Below are positions 16,600 to 27,187 of a stretch of DNA of 64,000 nucleotides, piece by piece (within the stretch, counting starts at the first letter, position 1; each line of letters begins with the position of its first letter). The notes under the pieces were generated by a model. The model had not been told where the DNA came from. It did no database searches and saw only the letters and a list, made by a program, of their open reading frames with translations. Origin of the DNA: Dyadobacter sp. UC 10 (GTDB taxonomy: Bacteria; Bacteroidota; Bacteroidia; Cytophagales; Spirosomataceae). The stretch is from contig NZ_VSRN01000001.1 of NCBI RefSeq assembly GCF_008369915.1, forward strand, positions 3,840,501 through 3,904,500, in the 5' to 3' direction. A program made the translations under genes and the position numbers.

Positions 16600-19500
16600 A
16601 TGATAGCAACTGACAAGGCGGAAATTCGCGAGATTCTGAAAAACCGTATTCTGGTATTGGACGGAGCTATGGGTACTATGATCCAGCGATATAAGTTGGA
16701 GGATCATGATTACAGAGGCGACCGTTTTGCCGACTGGCCGCAGGATGTGAAGGGAAACAACGACCTGCTCTCACTGACCCGCCCGGACATTATCAAGGAA
16801 ATTCACGCAGCCTATTTTGAGGCCGGGGCTGATATTGCCGAAACCAATACATTTTCCGGGACCACAATCGCAATGGCTGATTATGGTATGGAAGAGTTGG
16901 TTTATGAGCTTAACTATGAATCCGCTAGATTGGCCAGGGAAGTTGCAGACGAGTTTACGGAAAAGGAGCCTGACAAACCGAGATTCGTAGCTGGCTCAAT
17001 GGGCCCGACCAACCGGACAGCTTCGCTATCTCCCGATGTAAATAACCCGGGATACCGTGCGATCAGCTTTGATCAGCTGGTAACGGCTTACTATGAGCAA
17101 ATTAAAGGGTTGACGGATGGAGGTTGTGACTTGCTTTTGGTTGAAACCATATTTGATACTTTGAATGCAAAAGCAGCGCTTTTCGCGATCGATCAATTTT
17201 TTGTTGATGCTAAAAATGGAAAGGTAGAGCGGCTGGATTCATGGCGAAACGTTCCAGGGCAGCCACTTCCGGTGATGATTTCGGGAACAATTACGGATGC
17301 CTCAGGACGTACGTTATCAGGACAAACCACGGAGGCATTTCTTACCTCGGTTTCGCATTTGCCGCTCTTATCGGTTGGTTTGAACTGTGCTTTGGGTGCG
17401 GACTTAATGCGGCCTTATGTGCAGATTTTAGCAAAAGAATCGCCTTTCTATACTTCTGCCCACCCGAATGCCGGGTTACCCAACGAAATGGGCGAGTACG
17501 ATGAGTCGCCTGAGCAAATGGGCGAGGTAATCGACGGGTTTTTGAGGGATAACCTGATCAATATCATCGGCGGCTGCTGCGGAACTACGCCCGACCACAT
17601 CCGGGTAATCGCTGATCTTGCCAAAAAACATGCACCCAGATCGCTTCCCGCCGCCGAAACGGTTATGAAACTGTCGGGGCTTGAACCGGTTAAGATCACT
17701 TCGCTGACCAATTTTGTAAATATCGGAGAGCGTTGTAATGTAACGGGATCGAAGAAGTTTGCAAGGCTCATCCGTGAAGGGAAATATGATGAAGCGTTGA
17801 CTATCGCCCGCGAGCAGGTAGAAAGCGGCGCGCAGGTCATTGACGTGAACCTGGACGAAGGAATGATCGACGGGGTAGAGGCAATGAAGACTTTCGTAAA
17901 CCTGATCGCTTCCGAGCCGGATATTTCAAAAGTACCGCTGATGATTGACTCCTCTAAATGGGAAGTGATCGAATCGGGACTTAAGTGTGTGCAGGGTAAG
18001 TCGATCGTGAACTCTATTTCTTTGAAGGAAGGCGAAGAAAAGTTCAAGGAATCGGCAAGGACGGTTTTACGTTACGGGGCTGCTACGGTTGTAATGGCAT
18101 TTGACGAGCAAGGACAGGCCGATAACCTGGAACGCCGCATTGAAATATGTTCGAGAGCTTATAAAATTCTGGTCGAGGAAGTCGGTTTCCCTGCCGAGGA
18201 TATCATTTTTGACCCCAATATCCTGACCGTCGCGACGGGAATGGAGGAGCATAATAACTATGCGGTTGATTTTATCAATGCAGTACGCTGGATCAAAGAG
18301 AACCTGCCGCACGCGAAAGTTTCAGGCGGGGTGTCTAACGTATCATTTAGTTTCCGGGGAAATGAGCCCGTGCGCGAGGCGATCCACACTGCATTCCTAT
18401 ACCACGCGATCAGGGCAGGAATGGATATGGGTATCGTAAATGCCGCACAGATCGGTATTTATGATGAAATTCCCAAAGATGTGCTTGAACTGGTCGAAGA
18501 TGTATTGTTAAACCGCAGGCCAGATGCCACCGAGCGACTGGTGACTTACGCGGAAACGGTAAAAGACAAGGGAAAAACGCAAAGCGGCCCTGACCTCAGC
18601 TGGCGGCAGCTTCCGGTTAAAGAGCGTATTTCTCATGCGTTGGTAAAGGGTATTTCAGACTATATCGATGAGGATATCGAAGAGTGCCGGCATTTGTTCA
18701 GTCGTCCGCTGGAGGTAATTGAGGGACCATTAATGGACGGGATGAGCATTGTAGGTGATCTTTTCGGTGAAGGTAAAATGTTCCTGCCGCAGGTGGTAAA
18801 ATCGGCCCGGGTGATGAAAAAGGCGGTGGCCTATTTGCAGCCTTTCATTGAAGCTGAGAAATCCGAAGGCGGAAGTTCTGCCGGTAAAATATTGCTGGCT
18901 ACTGTAAAAGGTGACGTACATGACATCGGTAAAAATATCGTTGGTGTTGTATTGGGTTGCAATAATTACGAGATCATCGATCTGGGCGTAATGGTACCGA
19001 CTGACAAGATCCTGGCAGCCGCATTGGAACATAACGTCGATATCATCGGCTTATCGGGCCTGATCACGCCTTCGCTGGATGAAATGGTGGGTGTAGCCAA
19101 AGAAATGGAGCGCAGGAACCTGAAAACGCCACTTTTAATTGGCGGTGCCACAACTTCCCGCATTCATACCGCGGTAAAAATTGATCCTAACTATTCCGGA
19201 CCTGTGATTCACGTGCTCGATGCTTCGCGTTCGGTGCCGGTTGCCGGGAAGTTGATTCAGAGCGAGTCGAGCCAGGCGGGTGTTCTGGCTGATATCAAGG
19301 CAGAATATGCCAAGCTGCGCGATGATCATGCGAAGCGCGGGGGTGAGAAGGCACATATCGGTATTGAAAAAGCGCGCGAGAATAAGGCAAAAATCGACTG
19401 GTCAAATTTCGTGGCCACTAAGCCGCAATTTCTGGGAACAAGGGTTTATGATGATTACGATCTGGCTGATATTGCCAAATATATTGACTGGACCCCTTTC

Positions 19501-20424
19501 TTCCAGACCTGGCAACTACACGGGAAGTATCCCAAAATTTTCGAAGACAAAGTGGTTGGTACCGAAGCAATGAAGTTGTTTGAGGATGCAGCCGTGCTTT
19601 TAGGAGAAATTATTCGGGATAAAACTTTGAAAGCGAAGGCCGTTATAGGTTTCTGGCCAGCTAATTCTATTCAGGATGATATTGTTTTGCATCACTTTGA
19701 AGAAAATAACCGCGAAATTCCTTGCGAGCGTCATGGATCTCATAGTCATATTGAATACAAAATCAGCCAGCAAGGCCAGGATAACCTGAATGCAGGCGAG
19801 CTGGTTGCAGATACTGCGACGGTACTGCATCACTTGCGTCAGCAAAGTCAGAAAGCTTCTAACCTGGCCAATTATTGCCTGTCGGACTTTATTGCTCCAC
19901 TGGAATCGGGTCATATGGACTACCTGGGTGGATTTGCTGTAACTGCCGGGGTTGGTATTGAGGCGTTGGTGGATAAATTCGAAAAGGATCAGGATGATTA
20001 TAACAGCATCATGGTCAAAGCATTAGCAGACCGCCTTGTGGAAGCACTCGCAGAGTTAATGCATGAAAAAGTGCGGAAGGAGCTTTGGGGTTACGACAAA
20101 AGTGAGAGCCTGTCGAACGAAGAGCTGATCAAGGAAGCGTATAAGGGCATCCGTCCGGCTCCGGGTTACCCTGCCTGTCCCGACCACACGGAGAAAAGAA
20201 TGTTGTTTGATTTGCTTCAGGCAGAAAGTATCGGCATTGAATTGACCGAAAGTTTCGCCATGTATCCCGCCAGCAGCGTCAGCGGGTGGTACTTTTCGCA
20301 CCCGGAAAGCCGGTATTTCCCAGTCGGAAAGATATATAAGGATCAGGTGGAAGATTACGCAAGAAGAAAAAACATGTCATTAGAAGATACCGAAAAGTGG
20401 TTGTCACCGACTCTTGGCTATTAG
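16600..20424 (+). CDS. metH: Cobalamin-dependent methionine synthase (MetH)
   Basis: The 1274-residue protein has all MetH modules. The homocysteine-binding barrel (1-340) has zinc Cys residues in [12 protein letters not shown] (about 262) and [11 protein letters not shown] (about 324). The pterin/methyl-THF domain (about 365-625) starts [20 protein letters not shown] cap helix domain (about 665-750) precedes the cobalamin-binding Rossmann domain, which has the [15 protein letters not shown] signature at about 772 (axial His). The C-terminal activation domain (about 945-1270) has [15 protein letters not shown] at about 1184. It methylates homocysteine from methyl-THF through methylcobalamin. 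It complements the riboswitch-controlled metE at 4239. The ATG start is clear, and a strong terminator follows. Confidence 0.98.
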   Translation: MIATDKAEIREILKNRILVLDGAMGTMIQRYKLEDHDYRGDRFADWPQDVKGNNDLLSLTRPDIIKEIHAAYFEAGADIAETNTFSGTTIAMADYGMEELVYELNYESARLAREVADEFTEKEPDKPRFVAGSMGPTNRTASLSPDVNNPGYRAISFDQLVTAYYEQIKGLTDGGCDLLLVETIFDTLNAKAALFAIDQFFVDAKNGKVERLDSWRNVPGQPLPVMISGTITDASGRTLSGQTTEAFLTSVSHLPLLSVGLNCALGADLMRPYVQILAKESPFYTSAHPNAGLPNEMGEYDESPEQMGEVIDGFLRDNLINIIGGCCGTTPDHIRVIADLAKKHAPRSLPAAETVMKLSGLEPVKITSLTNFVNIGERCNVTGSKKFARLIREGKYDEALTIAREQVESGAQVIDVNLDEGMIDGVEAMKTFVNLIASEPDISKVPLMIDSSKWEVIESGLKCVQGKSIVNSISLKEGEEKFKESARTVLRYGAATVVMAFDEQGQADNLERRIEICSRAYKILVEEVGFPAEDIIFDPNILTVATGMEEHNNYAVDFINAVRWIKENLPHAKVSGGVSNVSFSFRGNEPVREAIHTAFLYHAIRAGMDMGIVNAAQIGIYDEIPKDVLELVEDVLLNRRPDATERLVTYAETVKDKGKTQSGPDLSWRQLPVKERISHALVKGISDYIDEDIEECRHLFSRPLEVIEGPLMDGMSIVGDLFGEGKMFLPQVVKSARVMKKAVAYLQPFIEAEKSEGGSSAGKILLATVKGDVHDIGKNIVGVVLGCNNYEIIDLGVMVPTDKILAAALEHNVDIIGLSGLITPSLDEMVGVAKEMERRNLKTPLLIGGATTSRIHTAVKIDPNYSGPVIHVLDASRSVPVAGKLIQSESSQAGVLADIKAEYAKLRDDHAKRGGEKAHIGIEKARENKAKIDWSNFVATKPQFLGTRVYDDYDLADIAKYIDWTPFFQTWQLHGKYPKIFEDKVVGTEAMKLFEDAAVLLGEIIRDKTLKAKAVIGFWPANSIQDDIVLHHFEENNREIPCERHGSHSHIEYKISQQGQDNLNAGELVADTATVLHHLRQQSQKASNLANYCLSDFIAPLESGHMDYLGGFAVTAGVGIEALVDKFEKDQDDYNSIMVKALADRLVEALAELMHEKVRKELWGYDKSESLSNEELIKEAYKGIRPAPGYPACPDHTEKRMLFDLLQAESIGIELTESFAMYPASSVSGWYFSHPESRYFPVGKIYKDQVEDYARRKNMSLEDTEKWLSPTLGY

Positions 20425-20452
20425 TTAATTTGATTTTGTAACCGTTTCCTGA

Positions 20453-20480
20453 GGGAGTGAATTTTTCACTCCCTTTTTTT
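20453..20480 (+). terminator. Intrinsic terminator of metH
   Basis: 8-bp GC-rich stem 20453-20460 (gggagtga) / 20466-20473 (tcactccc) with a 5-nt loop, followed by seven T. It starts 28 bp after the metH stop. Confidence 0.92.
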
Positions 20481-20622
20481 ATTTGGCAAATGCACACTAT
20501 TTGACTCGAAATCACGTATATAAATCACATAACATGCTACAAACAGGTATTTATACTCTATTTTCTTAGTATTTTCCATAAGACATTTGTATAAAGTTGA
20601 AGTAGTAAATAGTCTATTAGCC

Positions 20623-21171
20623 ATGAAAAGAAATATTGCAGTTTTCATTCTCCTGATACTTCTTGCATCTTCATTTAAATACAGAACGAAAGCGAGGGAA
20701 AGCAGTCAGCCGTTTTTGCCGGATCGTTTACGGAACATGGTATCTGTGAGTCAGGAAGTTGCACCTTCGTTTGACGAAACTGTGAGTTTATTACAACAGG
20801 CTAATCTGGAAATGGCCAATGGGAATCCGGGCCTTTTTAAATCGATGTGGCTTCAAAATGAAGAGATCACATTTTGGGATGATAGCAAAAATGCAGCACT
20901 GAAAGGCTGGAAAGCTATTGAGGGTAGCCTGAACAATTCGGAGGAGTCGAGATTGAAGATCGATTCCTATACATTCGAAAAGATCGCCGGAAATGAAGGC
21001 GAGCAGCAGGCTTACCTGTTGCAAAAAGAGCACTACAAAATGGTAAACGGGCGAACCAGGGATTTACAGGTAACTGTTGTTTTTCGCAAGGAAAACAACG
21101 CCTGGAAAATAGTTCATCGCCATGCAGACAGCGTCGAGGTGATTGCTCAATCAGGCAAAAACGCTAAATGA
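20623..21171 (+). CDS. Exported SnoaL/NTF2-like domain protein
   Basis: This 182-residue protein has an N-terminal signal or membrane segment (MKRNIAVFILLILLASSF), then an NTF2-like alpha/beta cone domain (about residues 55-175). VSLLQQANLEMANGNPGLFK, MWLQNEEITFWDD and KGWKAIEGSL are followed by strands ending VVFRKENNAWKIVHRHADSV, which is the usual SnoaL/DUF4440-type ending. The family includes small-molecule isomerases and many proteins of unknown role. The frame opens upstream at 20587, but the ATG at 20623 matches the signal peptide. It is a single gene between metH and the nucleoside transporter. Confidence 0.75.
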   Translation: MKRNIAVFILLILLASSFKYRTKARESSQPFLPDRLRNMVSVSQEVAPSFDETVSLLQQANLEMANGNPGLFKSMWLQNEEITFWDDSKNAALKGWKAIEGSLNNSEESRLKIDSYTFEKIAGNEGEQQAYLLQKEHYKMVNGRTRDLQVTVVFRKENNAWKIVHRHADSVEVIAQSGKNAK

Positions 21172-21263
21172 TCTAGTCGGTTCCTATATTTTTAACCTCG
21201 TCTTACATACCGATATTTTGTTGTTATTTTGCACCTTTGGGTAAAAGTGACGATTAAATATTT

Positions 21264-22502
21264 ATGGAAAGATTTACGGGACTGCTTGGTATATTGCTGA
21301 TCCTCGGTATTGCATTTGCAATGTCAAACAACAGAAAAGCAATTAATTACCGTACTGTGGGAGTAGGCCTGGGTCTTCAGTTCGGATTAGCCGTTTTCAT
21401 TCTTCGCACTGACATTGGTCAGGCAATTTTCCAGTGGCTGGGGGAAAAAGTCCAGAAACTGCTTTCATTCTCAGACAAAGGTGCCGAATTCGTTTTCAGC
21501 TCATTGGTAAGGCCCGACTTAATGCAGCGTGCTTTTGGTCCCGGCAACGACTTTGTCTTTTTCTTTAAAATTATTCCTACCATCATTTTCGTGGCTGTTT
21601 TGGTAAATATGCTTTATCACCTTGGCATTATGCAGCGCGTGGTTTCTTTTATTGCAAAGGGTGTGTACTGGTTAATGGGCGTGAGCGGAGTAGAAGCGCT
21701 TTCCAATGTCGCCAGCACATTTGTAGGACAGGTTGAAGCGCAAATCATGATCAAACCCTATCTGAAGAACATGACCAATTCGGAGCTGATGGCGTCAATG
21801 ACCGGAAGTTTTGCCTGCATCGCCGGTGGTGTCATGGCAGTATATATTTCGCTTGGTGTACCGGCACCATATCTTATAGCTGCAAGTCTGATGGCTGCGC
21901 CAGGTGCCCTGGTGATTTCTAAAATTGTTTTTCCCGAAACACTTCAATCCGATTCCAAGGGTGCAGTTAAGCTGGAAATCCAGAAAACCCACGCCAATTT
22001 GCTCGATGCTATTGCCGGCGGCGCAAGTGAAGGTCTGAAAGTCGGTTTTAATGTAATAGCCATGCTGATCGGCTTTATCGCGCTCGTTGCGCTGCTGGAC
22101 TACCTGCTGGGTTATATAGGTGGATTGTTTTCATTTCCTCAGTTAAGTTTCAACTTTTTGCTTGGAAAACTATTCTCTGTGTTTGCATGGGCAATGGGTG
22201 TCCCCGCAAAAGACATCGAAACAGCCGGTTCACTCATGGGTACTAAAATGGTGATCAATGAGTTTGTCGCGTATCTGGACCTGGTAAAAGTTAAAGATTC
22301 TCTGGATCCCAAAACGGTAGTCATAACCAGCTTTGCACTTTGCGGTTTTGCCAACTTCAGTTCCATCGCCATCCAGGTTGGGGGCATTGGTGAGCTGGCA
22401 CCCACCCGCCGCGCCGATCTGGCCAGGCTGGGTTTCAAGGCTTTGATATGCGGAACACTGGCTTCTTATATGTCTGCAACGCTGGCAGGGCTGCTTTTGT
22501 AG
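21264..22502 (+). CDS. Concentrative nucleoside transporter (NupC/CNT family)
   Basis: The 412-residue polytopic protein has the CNT layout: an N-terminal helix pair (LGILLILGIAFAMSNNRKAINYRTV), the gate region GVSGVEALSNVASTFVGQVEAQIMIKPY (about residues 138-165), GGASEGLKVGFNVIAMLIGFIALVAL (about 252-277), and the conserved AGSLMGTKMVINEFVAYLDL with ALCGFANFSSIAIQVGGIG near the C-terminus. It imports nucleosides with protons or sodium at the inner membrane. The ATG start gives MERFTGLLGIL. The ion and nucleoside specificity cannot be read from sequence. Confidence 0.93.
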   Translation: MERFTGLLGILLILGIAFAMSNNRKAINYRTVGVGLGLQFGLAVFILRTDIGQAIFQWLGEKVQKLLSFSDKGAEFVFSSLVRPDLMQRAFGPGNDFVFFFKIIPTIIFVAVLVNMLYHLGIMQRVVSFIAKGVYWLMGVSGVEALSNVASTFVGQVEAQIMIKPYLKNMTNSELMASMTGSFACIAGGVMAVYISLGVPAPYLIAASLMAAPGALVISKIVFPETLQSDSKGAVKLEIQKTHANLLDAIAGGASEGLKVGFNVIAMLIGFIALVALLDYLLGYIGGLFSFPQLSFNFLLGKLFSVFAWAMGVPAKDIETAGSLMGTKMVINEFVAYLDLVKVKDSLDPKTVVITSFALCGFANFSSIAIQVGGIGELAPTRRADLARLGFKALICGTLASYMSATLAGLLL

Positions 22503-22593
22503 GCCAGGCAAATTTTCCTGAGATCCTTAGTGGCATGAATATTTCTGTTTGCGCGGTAATTGAATTATCATTAACCGGCAGAAAGTCATTTTC

Positions 22594-23514
22594 ATGAAAA
22601 ATATCAAACTATACTTTTCCCTTGTTAAAGAGAGTTTCAACGAGTTCATGAATGACAACGGGTTGAAACTGAGCGCCGCACTGTCATATTACACTATATT
22701 TTCCCTGGCGCCCATGTTGCTGGTCATCATTTCGGTGTTCAGCATTTTTTTTGGCAGGGAGGCAATTCAAGGTGAGCTTTTTGGTCAGATTAAGGGACTG
22801 GTTGGAGCAAGTGCGGCAGAGCAGTTGCAGGAAATCCTTAAAAATGCAGAGCTATCCAATAAATCGGGTCTGGCGGCCGGGATAGGGATTGCAACGTTGC
22901 TTATCGGTGCAACAGGGGTTTTTGCAGAGATGCAGGATTCTATCAATTTCATCTGGGCAATCAAATCCAAACCTAAAAAGGGGTGGCTGCAATATCTTAA
23001 AAACCGGCTGATATCATTTTCAATGATTTTGACACTGGGTTTTCTGCTCGTCGTGTCGCTGGGAGCCAGCGCCGTGGTGGATTTACTCAGCAGCAGACTC
23101 GAACGTTACTTTTCGGAAGCTTCGGTAGTAGTCTTTTATATTATTAACCTGGCGCTGGTACTGGCAGTGATTACTTCCTTATTCACAGTCATTTTCAAGG
23201 TGCTGCCTGACGGAAAGCTGAGATGGAAGGAATGTATGGTAGGTGCGGGTTTCACAGCAATTTTGTTTCTGATAGGCAAGTTCGCCATTAGTTTTTACCT
23301 CGGTAAATCTGACCTTGGAGCCACTTACGGCACTTCCGCATCTATTGTAATACTGCTGACCTGGATCTACTATTCCTCGATTATCCTTTATTTCGGGGCT
23401 GAATTTACAAAGGTATACGCGAAGCTGGATGGTGTGGCAATCGCCCCCAATCAACACGCGGTGCTGATTGTAAGGCAGGAGCTCGATGAAAATACCGGCA
23501 GGGTAATCAGCTGA
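22594..23514 (+). CDS. YihY/BrkB family membrane protein
   Basis: The 306-residue protein has six predicted transmembrane segments and the family signature near the N-terminus, NGLKLSAALSYYTIFSLAPMLLVIISVFS, plus the central GATGVFAEMQDSINFIWAIK and the late ASIVILLTWIYYSSIILYFGAEFTKVYA. It was once annotated as ribonuclease BN, which was a misassignment in E. coli. The actual function is unknown; it is an inner-membrane protein. It lies 91 bp after the nucleoside transporter and converges on sppA across a shared hairpin. Confidence 0.92.
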   Translation: MKNIKLYFSLVKESFNEFMNDNGLKLSAALSYYTIFSLAPMLLVIISVFSIFFGREAIQGELFGQIKGLVGASAAEQLQEILKNAELSNKSGLAAGIGIATLLIGATGVFAEMQDSINFIWAIKSKPKKGWLQYLKNRLISFSMILTLGFLLVVSLGASAVVDLLSSRLERYFSEASVVVFYIINLALVLAVITSLFTVIFKVLPDGKLRWKECMVGAGFTAILFLIGKFAISFYLGKSDLGATYGTSASIVILLTWIYYSSIILYFGAEFTKVYAKLDGVAIAPNQHAVLIVRQELDENTGRVIS

Positions 23515-23521
23515 TTCCAAC

Positions 23522-23558
23522 AAAAAATCCCCTCTGATAGGTTCAGATGGGATTTTTT
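23522..23558. terminator. Bidirectional terminator between yihY-like gene and sppA
   Basis: 16-bp arms 23522-23537 and 23543-23558 pair with a single mismatch around a 5-nt loop. The A-tract on one side and T-tract on the other make it work for both convergent genes. Confidence 0.88.
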
Positions 23559-23579
23559 AGTTTGAAAATTAAAAGGAGT

Positions 23580-25346
23580 CTATTTGATTACAAGCTCAAA
23601 AGGCATTCTCGCCTGCATACCGCCCATGTTCATAAGCTTCCTGTACATCTTCACGTAAGGAGCTAGTTCTCCCAGGTTCTTGCTCGTAAGCTTCTCTTCC
23701 TCGTCACCCATTACTTTTTCAAAAAATTCATCAAAAGGCTTCTTCTTTTCAGGGTAGTAGCGAACACGGTAATCTCCTTCACTTAACTTGGCCGCTTTTG
23801 CCGCCAGTTTCACCGCGTCATCAACACCTCCCAGCACGTCAACCAGCCCGTTTTCTTTTGCTTCTACGCCAGACCAAACGCGGCCCTGAGCAAGGCTTCT
23901 CAGTTTTTCAACCGACATTTTCCTGCCTTCCGCCGCTTTTTTGGTGAAAGTTTCGTATCCTTCATTGACGCTTTTCTGGATCATCGCCTTTTCGAAATCA
24001 GTCATTTCACGCGTCGCAGTCGGCCAGTCGGCATGTGGACTGGTACCCACACCGTCGAAAGTTATACCCAGCTTGTTATTCATGAAATCAGTTACATTGA
24101 ACACCAGGCCGAAAATACCGATGGAGCCTGTAATGGTATTTGGCTGTGCAACAATGGTATCACAACCCATTGCCAAATAGTAGCCCCCGGAAGCTGCTAC
24201 GTCCGACATAGAAGCAATAACCGGTTTTTTCTGCGCGGTCAACTTGATCTCACGCCACATTACATCCGACGCCAATGCACTTCCGCCTGGTGAGTTGATC
24301 CGGATTACGACTGCCTTGATCTTGTCATTTTCCCTGATTTCTTTCAGTTCTTTGACAAATTTCTCAGAGCCAATGCTTTCGTCGCTGCCTTCGCCCGACG
24401 TAATTTCACCTTCGGCTACCAGCACGCCGATCCGTTTATTGAAATCACCTTCCTCAACCTTGGATGGGCCTTTTAAGTATTTATTTACACCTACGAAGGA
24501 GATATCTTTTTTATCTTCGACTTTCAGCTCTCTTCTGATATAAGTATCCAGCTCGTCCTGATAGCCCACGTTAGTGATAAATTTATATTGCAGGGCCGCT
24601 TTCGGATTTTCAATTGCCAGGGAATCGGCAAGACCTTTCAGCTGTTCTACGGAAATGCCCCGTGAGGCTGAAATATTTTTCAGGAAATTATCATTGATTG
24701 CCGTGATGAGCTCAATCGATTGCTTTTTACTCGCCTCACTCATATCCTGGCGGGAAAACATTTCAATGGCACTTTTGAATTCTCCTACCCTGAAAACCAG
24801 TGGTTTGATATCTAATTTATCAAATGTGCCTTTGAAGAAGCTGTACTCAGCAGATAACCCGTTCCATTCAATGCCGCCAACGGGATTTAGGTATATTTTA
24901 TCGGCTACGGATGCCAGATAGTAGCCTTTTTCAGAATAAGATTCGCCATAGGTTACAACGAATTTCTTCGATTTTTTAAATTCATTCAGCTGCTTTCTGA
25001 TTTCTTCCAACGTAGCCCAGCCGGCCTGCGGATTTTCTGTTTTAAGGTAAATGCCCTTGATTTTATTATCAGCCTGGGCATTTTTCAAAGCTGCGATAAT
25101 ATCCTTTAACCCAACAACGTCATCGTTCCCGCTGAACATTCCGCCCAGATCAGAGAATGGATTTTCAACTCCAACTTCCGCAATTGGCTGGTTTAGATCG
25201 AGTCTGAGGACAGATTTTTCATTGATAGTAACTTCATCGTCAGAAGAAAGCACTGACCCTATTCCTGCCAGAATAAAGAAAGACAGGAAGATGAACAGGA
25301 TTATGCCGACAAAAGTGGCCAGCACATATTTGAGGAATTGCAACAT
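23580..25346 (-). CDS. sppA: Signal peptide peptidase SppA, 67K type
   Basis: The 588-residue, single-anchor protein (TM about residues 9-32, TFVGIILFIFLSFFILAGI) contains two tandem S49 protease domains, like E. coli SppA. The first half carries the general-base Lys candidate in YYLASVADKIYLNPVGG (about 150). The second half has RINSPGGSALASDVMWREI with the nucleophile Ser (about 352) and the SDVAASGGYYLAMGCDTIVA strand-helix. It degrades cleaved signal peptides in the membrane from the periplasmic face. The ATG start at 25346 gives MLQFLKYVLATF. It is convergent with the yihY-like gene and divergent from the sixA-like gene. Confidence 0.95.
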   Translation of the reverse strand: MLQFLKYVLATFVGIILFIFLSFFILAGIGSVLSSDDEVTINEKSVLRLDLNQPIAEVGVENPFSDLGGMFSGNDDVVGLKDIIAALKNAQADNKIKGIYLKTENPQAGWATLEEIRKQLNEFKKSKKFVVTYGESYSEKGYYLASVADKIYLNPVGGIEWNGLSAEYSFFKGTFDKLDIKPLVFRVGEFKSAIEMFSRQDMSEASKKQSIELITAINDNFLKNISASRGISVEQLKGLADSLAIENPKAALQYKFITNVGYQDELDTYIRRELKVEDKKDISFVGVNKYLKGPSKVEEGDFNKRIGVLVAEGEITSGEGSDESIGSEKFVKELKEIRENDKIKAVVIRINSPGGSALASDVMWREIKLTAQKKPVIASMSDVAASGGYYLAMGCDTIVAQPNTITGSIGIFGLVFNVTDFMNNKLGITFDGVGTSPHADWPTATREMTDFEKAMIQKSVNEGYETFTKKAAEGRKMSVEKLRSLAQGRVWSGVEAKENGLVDVLGGVDDAVKLAAKAAKLSEGDYRVRYYPEKKKPFDEFFEKVMGDEEEKLTSKNLGELAPYVKMYRKLMNMGGMQARMPFELVIK

Positions 25347-25520
25347 TTTATATTAACGATATGAAGTTTTCAATTAAAGCTACGTGTTGAACAAAAATAC
25401 GGATTAAATGTCGCGCAATATTGGGGAAATAATGTCAAATGGTGAATCGGGATTTTAAATGGTTTAGAAATACTACATTTTTTTGGCCGATGCGGTCACA
25501 GGAAAGATAGGCGGATTCTG

Positions 25521-25528
25521 TATTTTTG
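25521..25528 (+). promoter_or_regulatory. Candidate -7 promoter element (TAnnTTTG) of the sixA-like gene
   Basis: The octamer tatttttg matches the Bacteroidota -7 consensus TAnnTTTG exactly and lies 16 bp before the ATG at 25544. No clear -33 TTG is found at the usual distance. Confidence 0.4.
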
Positions 25529-25543
25529 GAAAAAAACAATGCG

Positions 25544-26050
25544 ATGAAAAAAACGCTCATTCTGGTTCGCCACGCTACCGCAGAAGACCAGACTTTCAGG
25601 ATCAGGGATTTTGACAGAAACCTCAATAATAAGGGGCTTGGGGAATCGGAAGTAATGGGCAGATGGATAGCTGATTCGAATGTAAAGCCGGATATTTTTA
25701 TTTCCAGCCCGGCAGCAAGAGCACTCAAAACTGCGGAAATATTTGCAAAGCAGCTCGGCGTGAATACTGCCTCCATTAACCAGAAACAGGAAATTTATGA
25801 CGGGGGGCCAAGAGCATACCTGAGTGCGATCAATTCGGTTCCGGAAGATTTTTCCTGCCTGATCCTGTTTGGTCACAATCCTGATATCACTTATTTTGCC
25901 GAGTATCTTTCCGGGGCTAATCTGGGTTCGATGAAAAAAGGCGGAGTCGCTTTTGTTGACTTTAACAATCAAAAATGGGAAGAAATATCTGCTAAGACAG
26001 GCAATCTTGTGCTTTACAAAACGCCGAAGCAGGTAGGAGGAGTCGAATAA
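25544..26050 (+). CDS. Phosphohistidine phosphatase SixA-like (histidine phosphatase superfamily)
   Basis: The 168-residue protein begins MKKTLILVRHATAEDQ, where RHATA holds the catalytic phospho-accepting His. It continues with DFDRNLNNKGLGESEVMGRW, ISSPAARALKTAEIFAKQL and LILFGHNPDITYFAEYLSG, whose GHNP is the second His block. SixA removes phosphate from histidines of phosphotransfer proteins, but other members act on small phosphates, so the substrate is open. The frame opens at a TTG (25526), but the ATG at 25544 is at the family's normal N-terminus. The next small gene begins one base after its stop, so they are probably co-transcribed. Confidence 0.88.
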   Translation: MKKTLILVRHATAEDQTFRIRDFDRNLNNKGLGESEVMGRWIADSNVKPDIFISSPAARALKTAEIFAKQLGVNTASINQKQEIYDGGPRAYLSAINSVPEDFSCLILFGHNPDITYFAEYLSGANLGSMKKGGVAFVDFNNQKWEEISAKTGNLVLYKTPKQVGGVE

Positions 26051-26051
26051 A

Positions 26052-26255
26052 ATGGAAAAATCAAATAAAAACAGAAGGATATTCATTATAGTCTTTATCC
26101 TGTTTGTGTCGCTTTTCGCCTACATATCCTATGATATGTCGAGCCGCACGACCGCTCCCTGGAACAAGCCCAAGCAACTGAACCGCGCATTGCCGGGAGC
26201 GTCCCCTGATTCGGATTCTTTAAAACTGGATTCGTTACTCAAAGAAGTAAAATGA
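26052..26255 (+). CDS. Small single-pass membrane protein, hypothetical
   Basis: The 67-residue protein has a basic start (MEKSNKNRR), one hydrophobic helix (IFIIVFILFVSLFAYISY) and a polar Pro/Ser/Leu-rich tail ending LKLDSLLKEVK. It follows the sixA-like gene by one base and is convergent with xerD with only 3 bp between, so the slot is used tightly, which supports it being real. No family is recognised. Confidence 0.65.
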   Translation: MEKSNKNRRIFIIVFILFVSLFAYISYDMSSRTTAPWNKPKQLNRALPGASPDSDSLKLDSLLKEVK

Positions 26256-26258
26256 CGT

Positions 26259-27155
26259 TTATCCCCGCGGATGAAATTCAGTAATAATCTGTTTCAAATA
26301 GTCCCTGTCGAGGTGGGTGTATATCTCAGTTGTCGTGATTGATTCGTGGCCCAGCATTTCCTGTACAGCCCGCAGGCTTGCCCCGCCTTCTATTAAATGG
26401 GTGGCGAAAGAATGCCTGAAAGTATGCGGGCTGACGGTCTTATGAATCCCCGCTTTTTCAGCAATGTCTTTGATCATCAGAAAAATCATGACACGCGACA
26501 ATTGTCCGCCGCGGCGGTTTAAAAAAACAATATCTCCGCTGTCCTTATCCGGCGCAATCTGGTTCCGTACGTGCTCCAGATAGAGCTGTGTGTATTTGAT
26601 CGCTTCTTTCCCGATCGGCACCAGTCTGACTTTGTCACCTTTCCCCAGAATCCTTAAAAAGCCAATATCGAAATAACAATGTGTTAGTAAAAGCCCTGTG
26701 AGCTCTGATACACGCAATCCCGAGCTATATAAAACTTCAATAATCGCACGGTTTCGAGTTCCTTCCGGGGTGGAATGGTCGATTGCTGCTATCATCTCCT
26801 CTATTTCTTCGTAAGAAAGCACATCGGGTAGTTTCCTGGGAAGGCGCGGGGATTCGAGGAGCTCGGTAGGATCTTCCTGAATCTCGTTTTCAAGCAACAG
26901 GTATTTGAAAAAAGCCTTTATCCCCGATAGCATGCGCGCCTGGGAATGCGCAGCGAGCCCCATTTCAGCCAGGTATTTCAGGAATGCGGTGAGGTGGGTT
27001 TCTTCAATCCGGGCGGGAGGAAGGTCAATTTTTGCCAGCGACAGAAACTCTTCCAGCTTTTCCACATCGCGTACGTAAGCCTCCACCGAATTGCCGGATA
27101 ACGAGCGTTCGAGGCGCAGATAATTTTTGAAATGTTTGATGTAGCTTTGCCACAT
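26259..27155 (-). CDS. xerD: Tyrosine recombinase XerD-like
   Basis: The 298-residue protein has exactly the common XerC/D length. It has an N-terminal SAM-like DNA-binding domain (residues 1-100, FKNYLRLERSLSGNSVEAY) and a catalytic domain with the RKHRHY set: SSGLRVSELTGL (Arg), LGKGDKVRLVPIG (Lys), SPHTFRHSFATHL (His, Arg), LGHESITTTEIYTHL (His, Tyr nucleophile). It resolves chromosome dimers at dif with a partner recombinase. The longer frame starting with TTG at 27188 would overlap the aroQ start, so the ATG at 27155 (MWQSYIKHFKNYL) is preferred. It is divergent from aroQ with very little space between. Confidence 0.93.
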   Translation of the reverse strand: MWQSYIKHFKNYLRLERSLSGNSVEAYVRDVEKLEEFLSLAKIDLPPARIEETHLTAFLKYLAEMGLAAHSQARMLSGIKAFFKYLLLENEIQEDPTELLESPRLPRKLPDVLSYEEIEEMIAAIDHSTPEGTRNRAIIEVLYSSGLRVSELTGLLLTHCYFDIGFLRILGKGDKVRLVPIGKEAIKYTQLYLEHVRNQIAPDKDSGDIVFLNRRGGQLSRVMIFLMIKDIAEKAGIHKTVSPHTFRHSFATHLIEGGASLRAVQEMLGHESITTTEIYTHLDRDYLKQIITEFHPRG

Positions 27156-27187
27156 AGCAATGTCGAAATTAAAATCTGCACGAATCA

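Noticed and set aside
17448-18047. 199-codon minus-strand frame within metH
   Set aside because: Antisense shadow of the pterin-binding domain.
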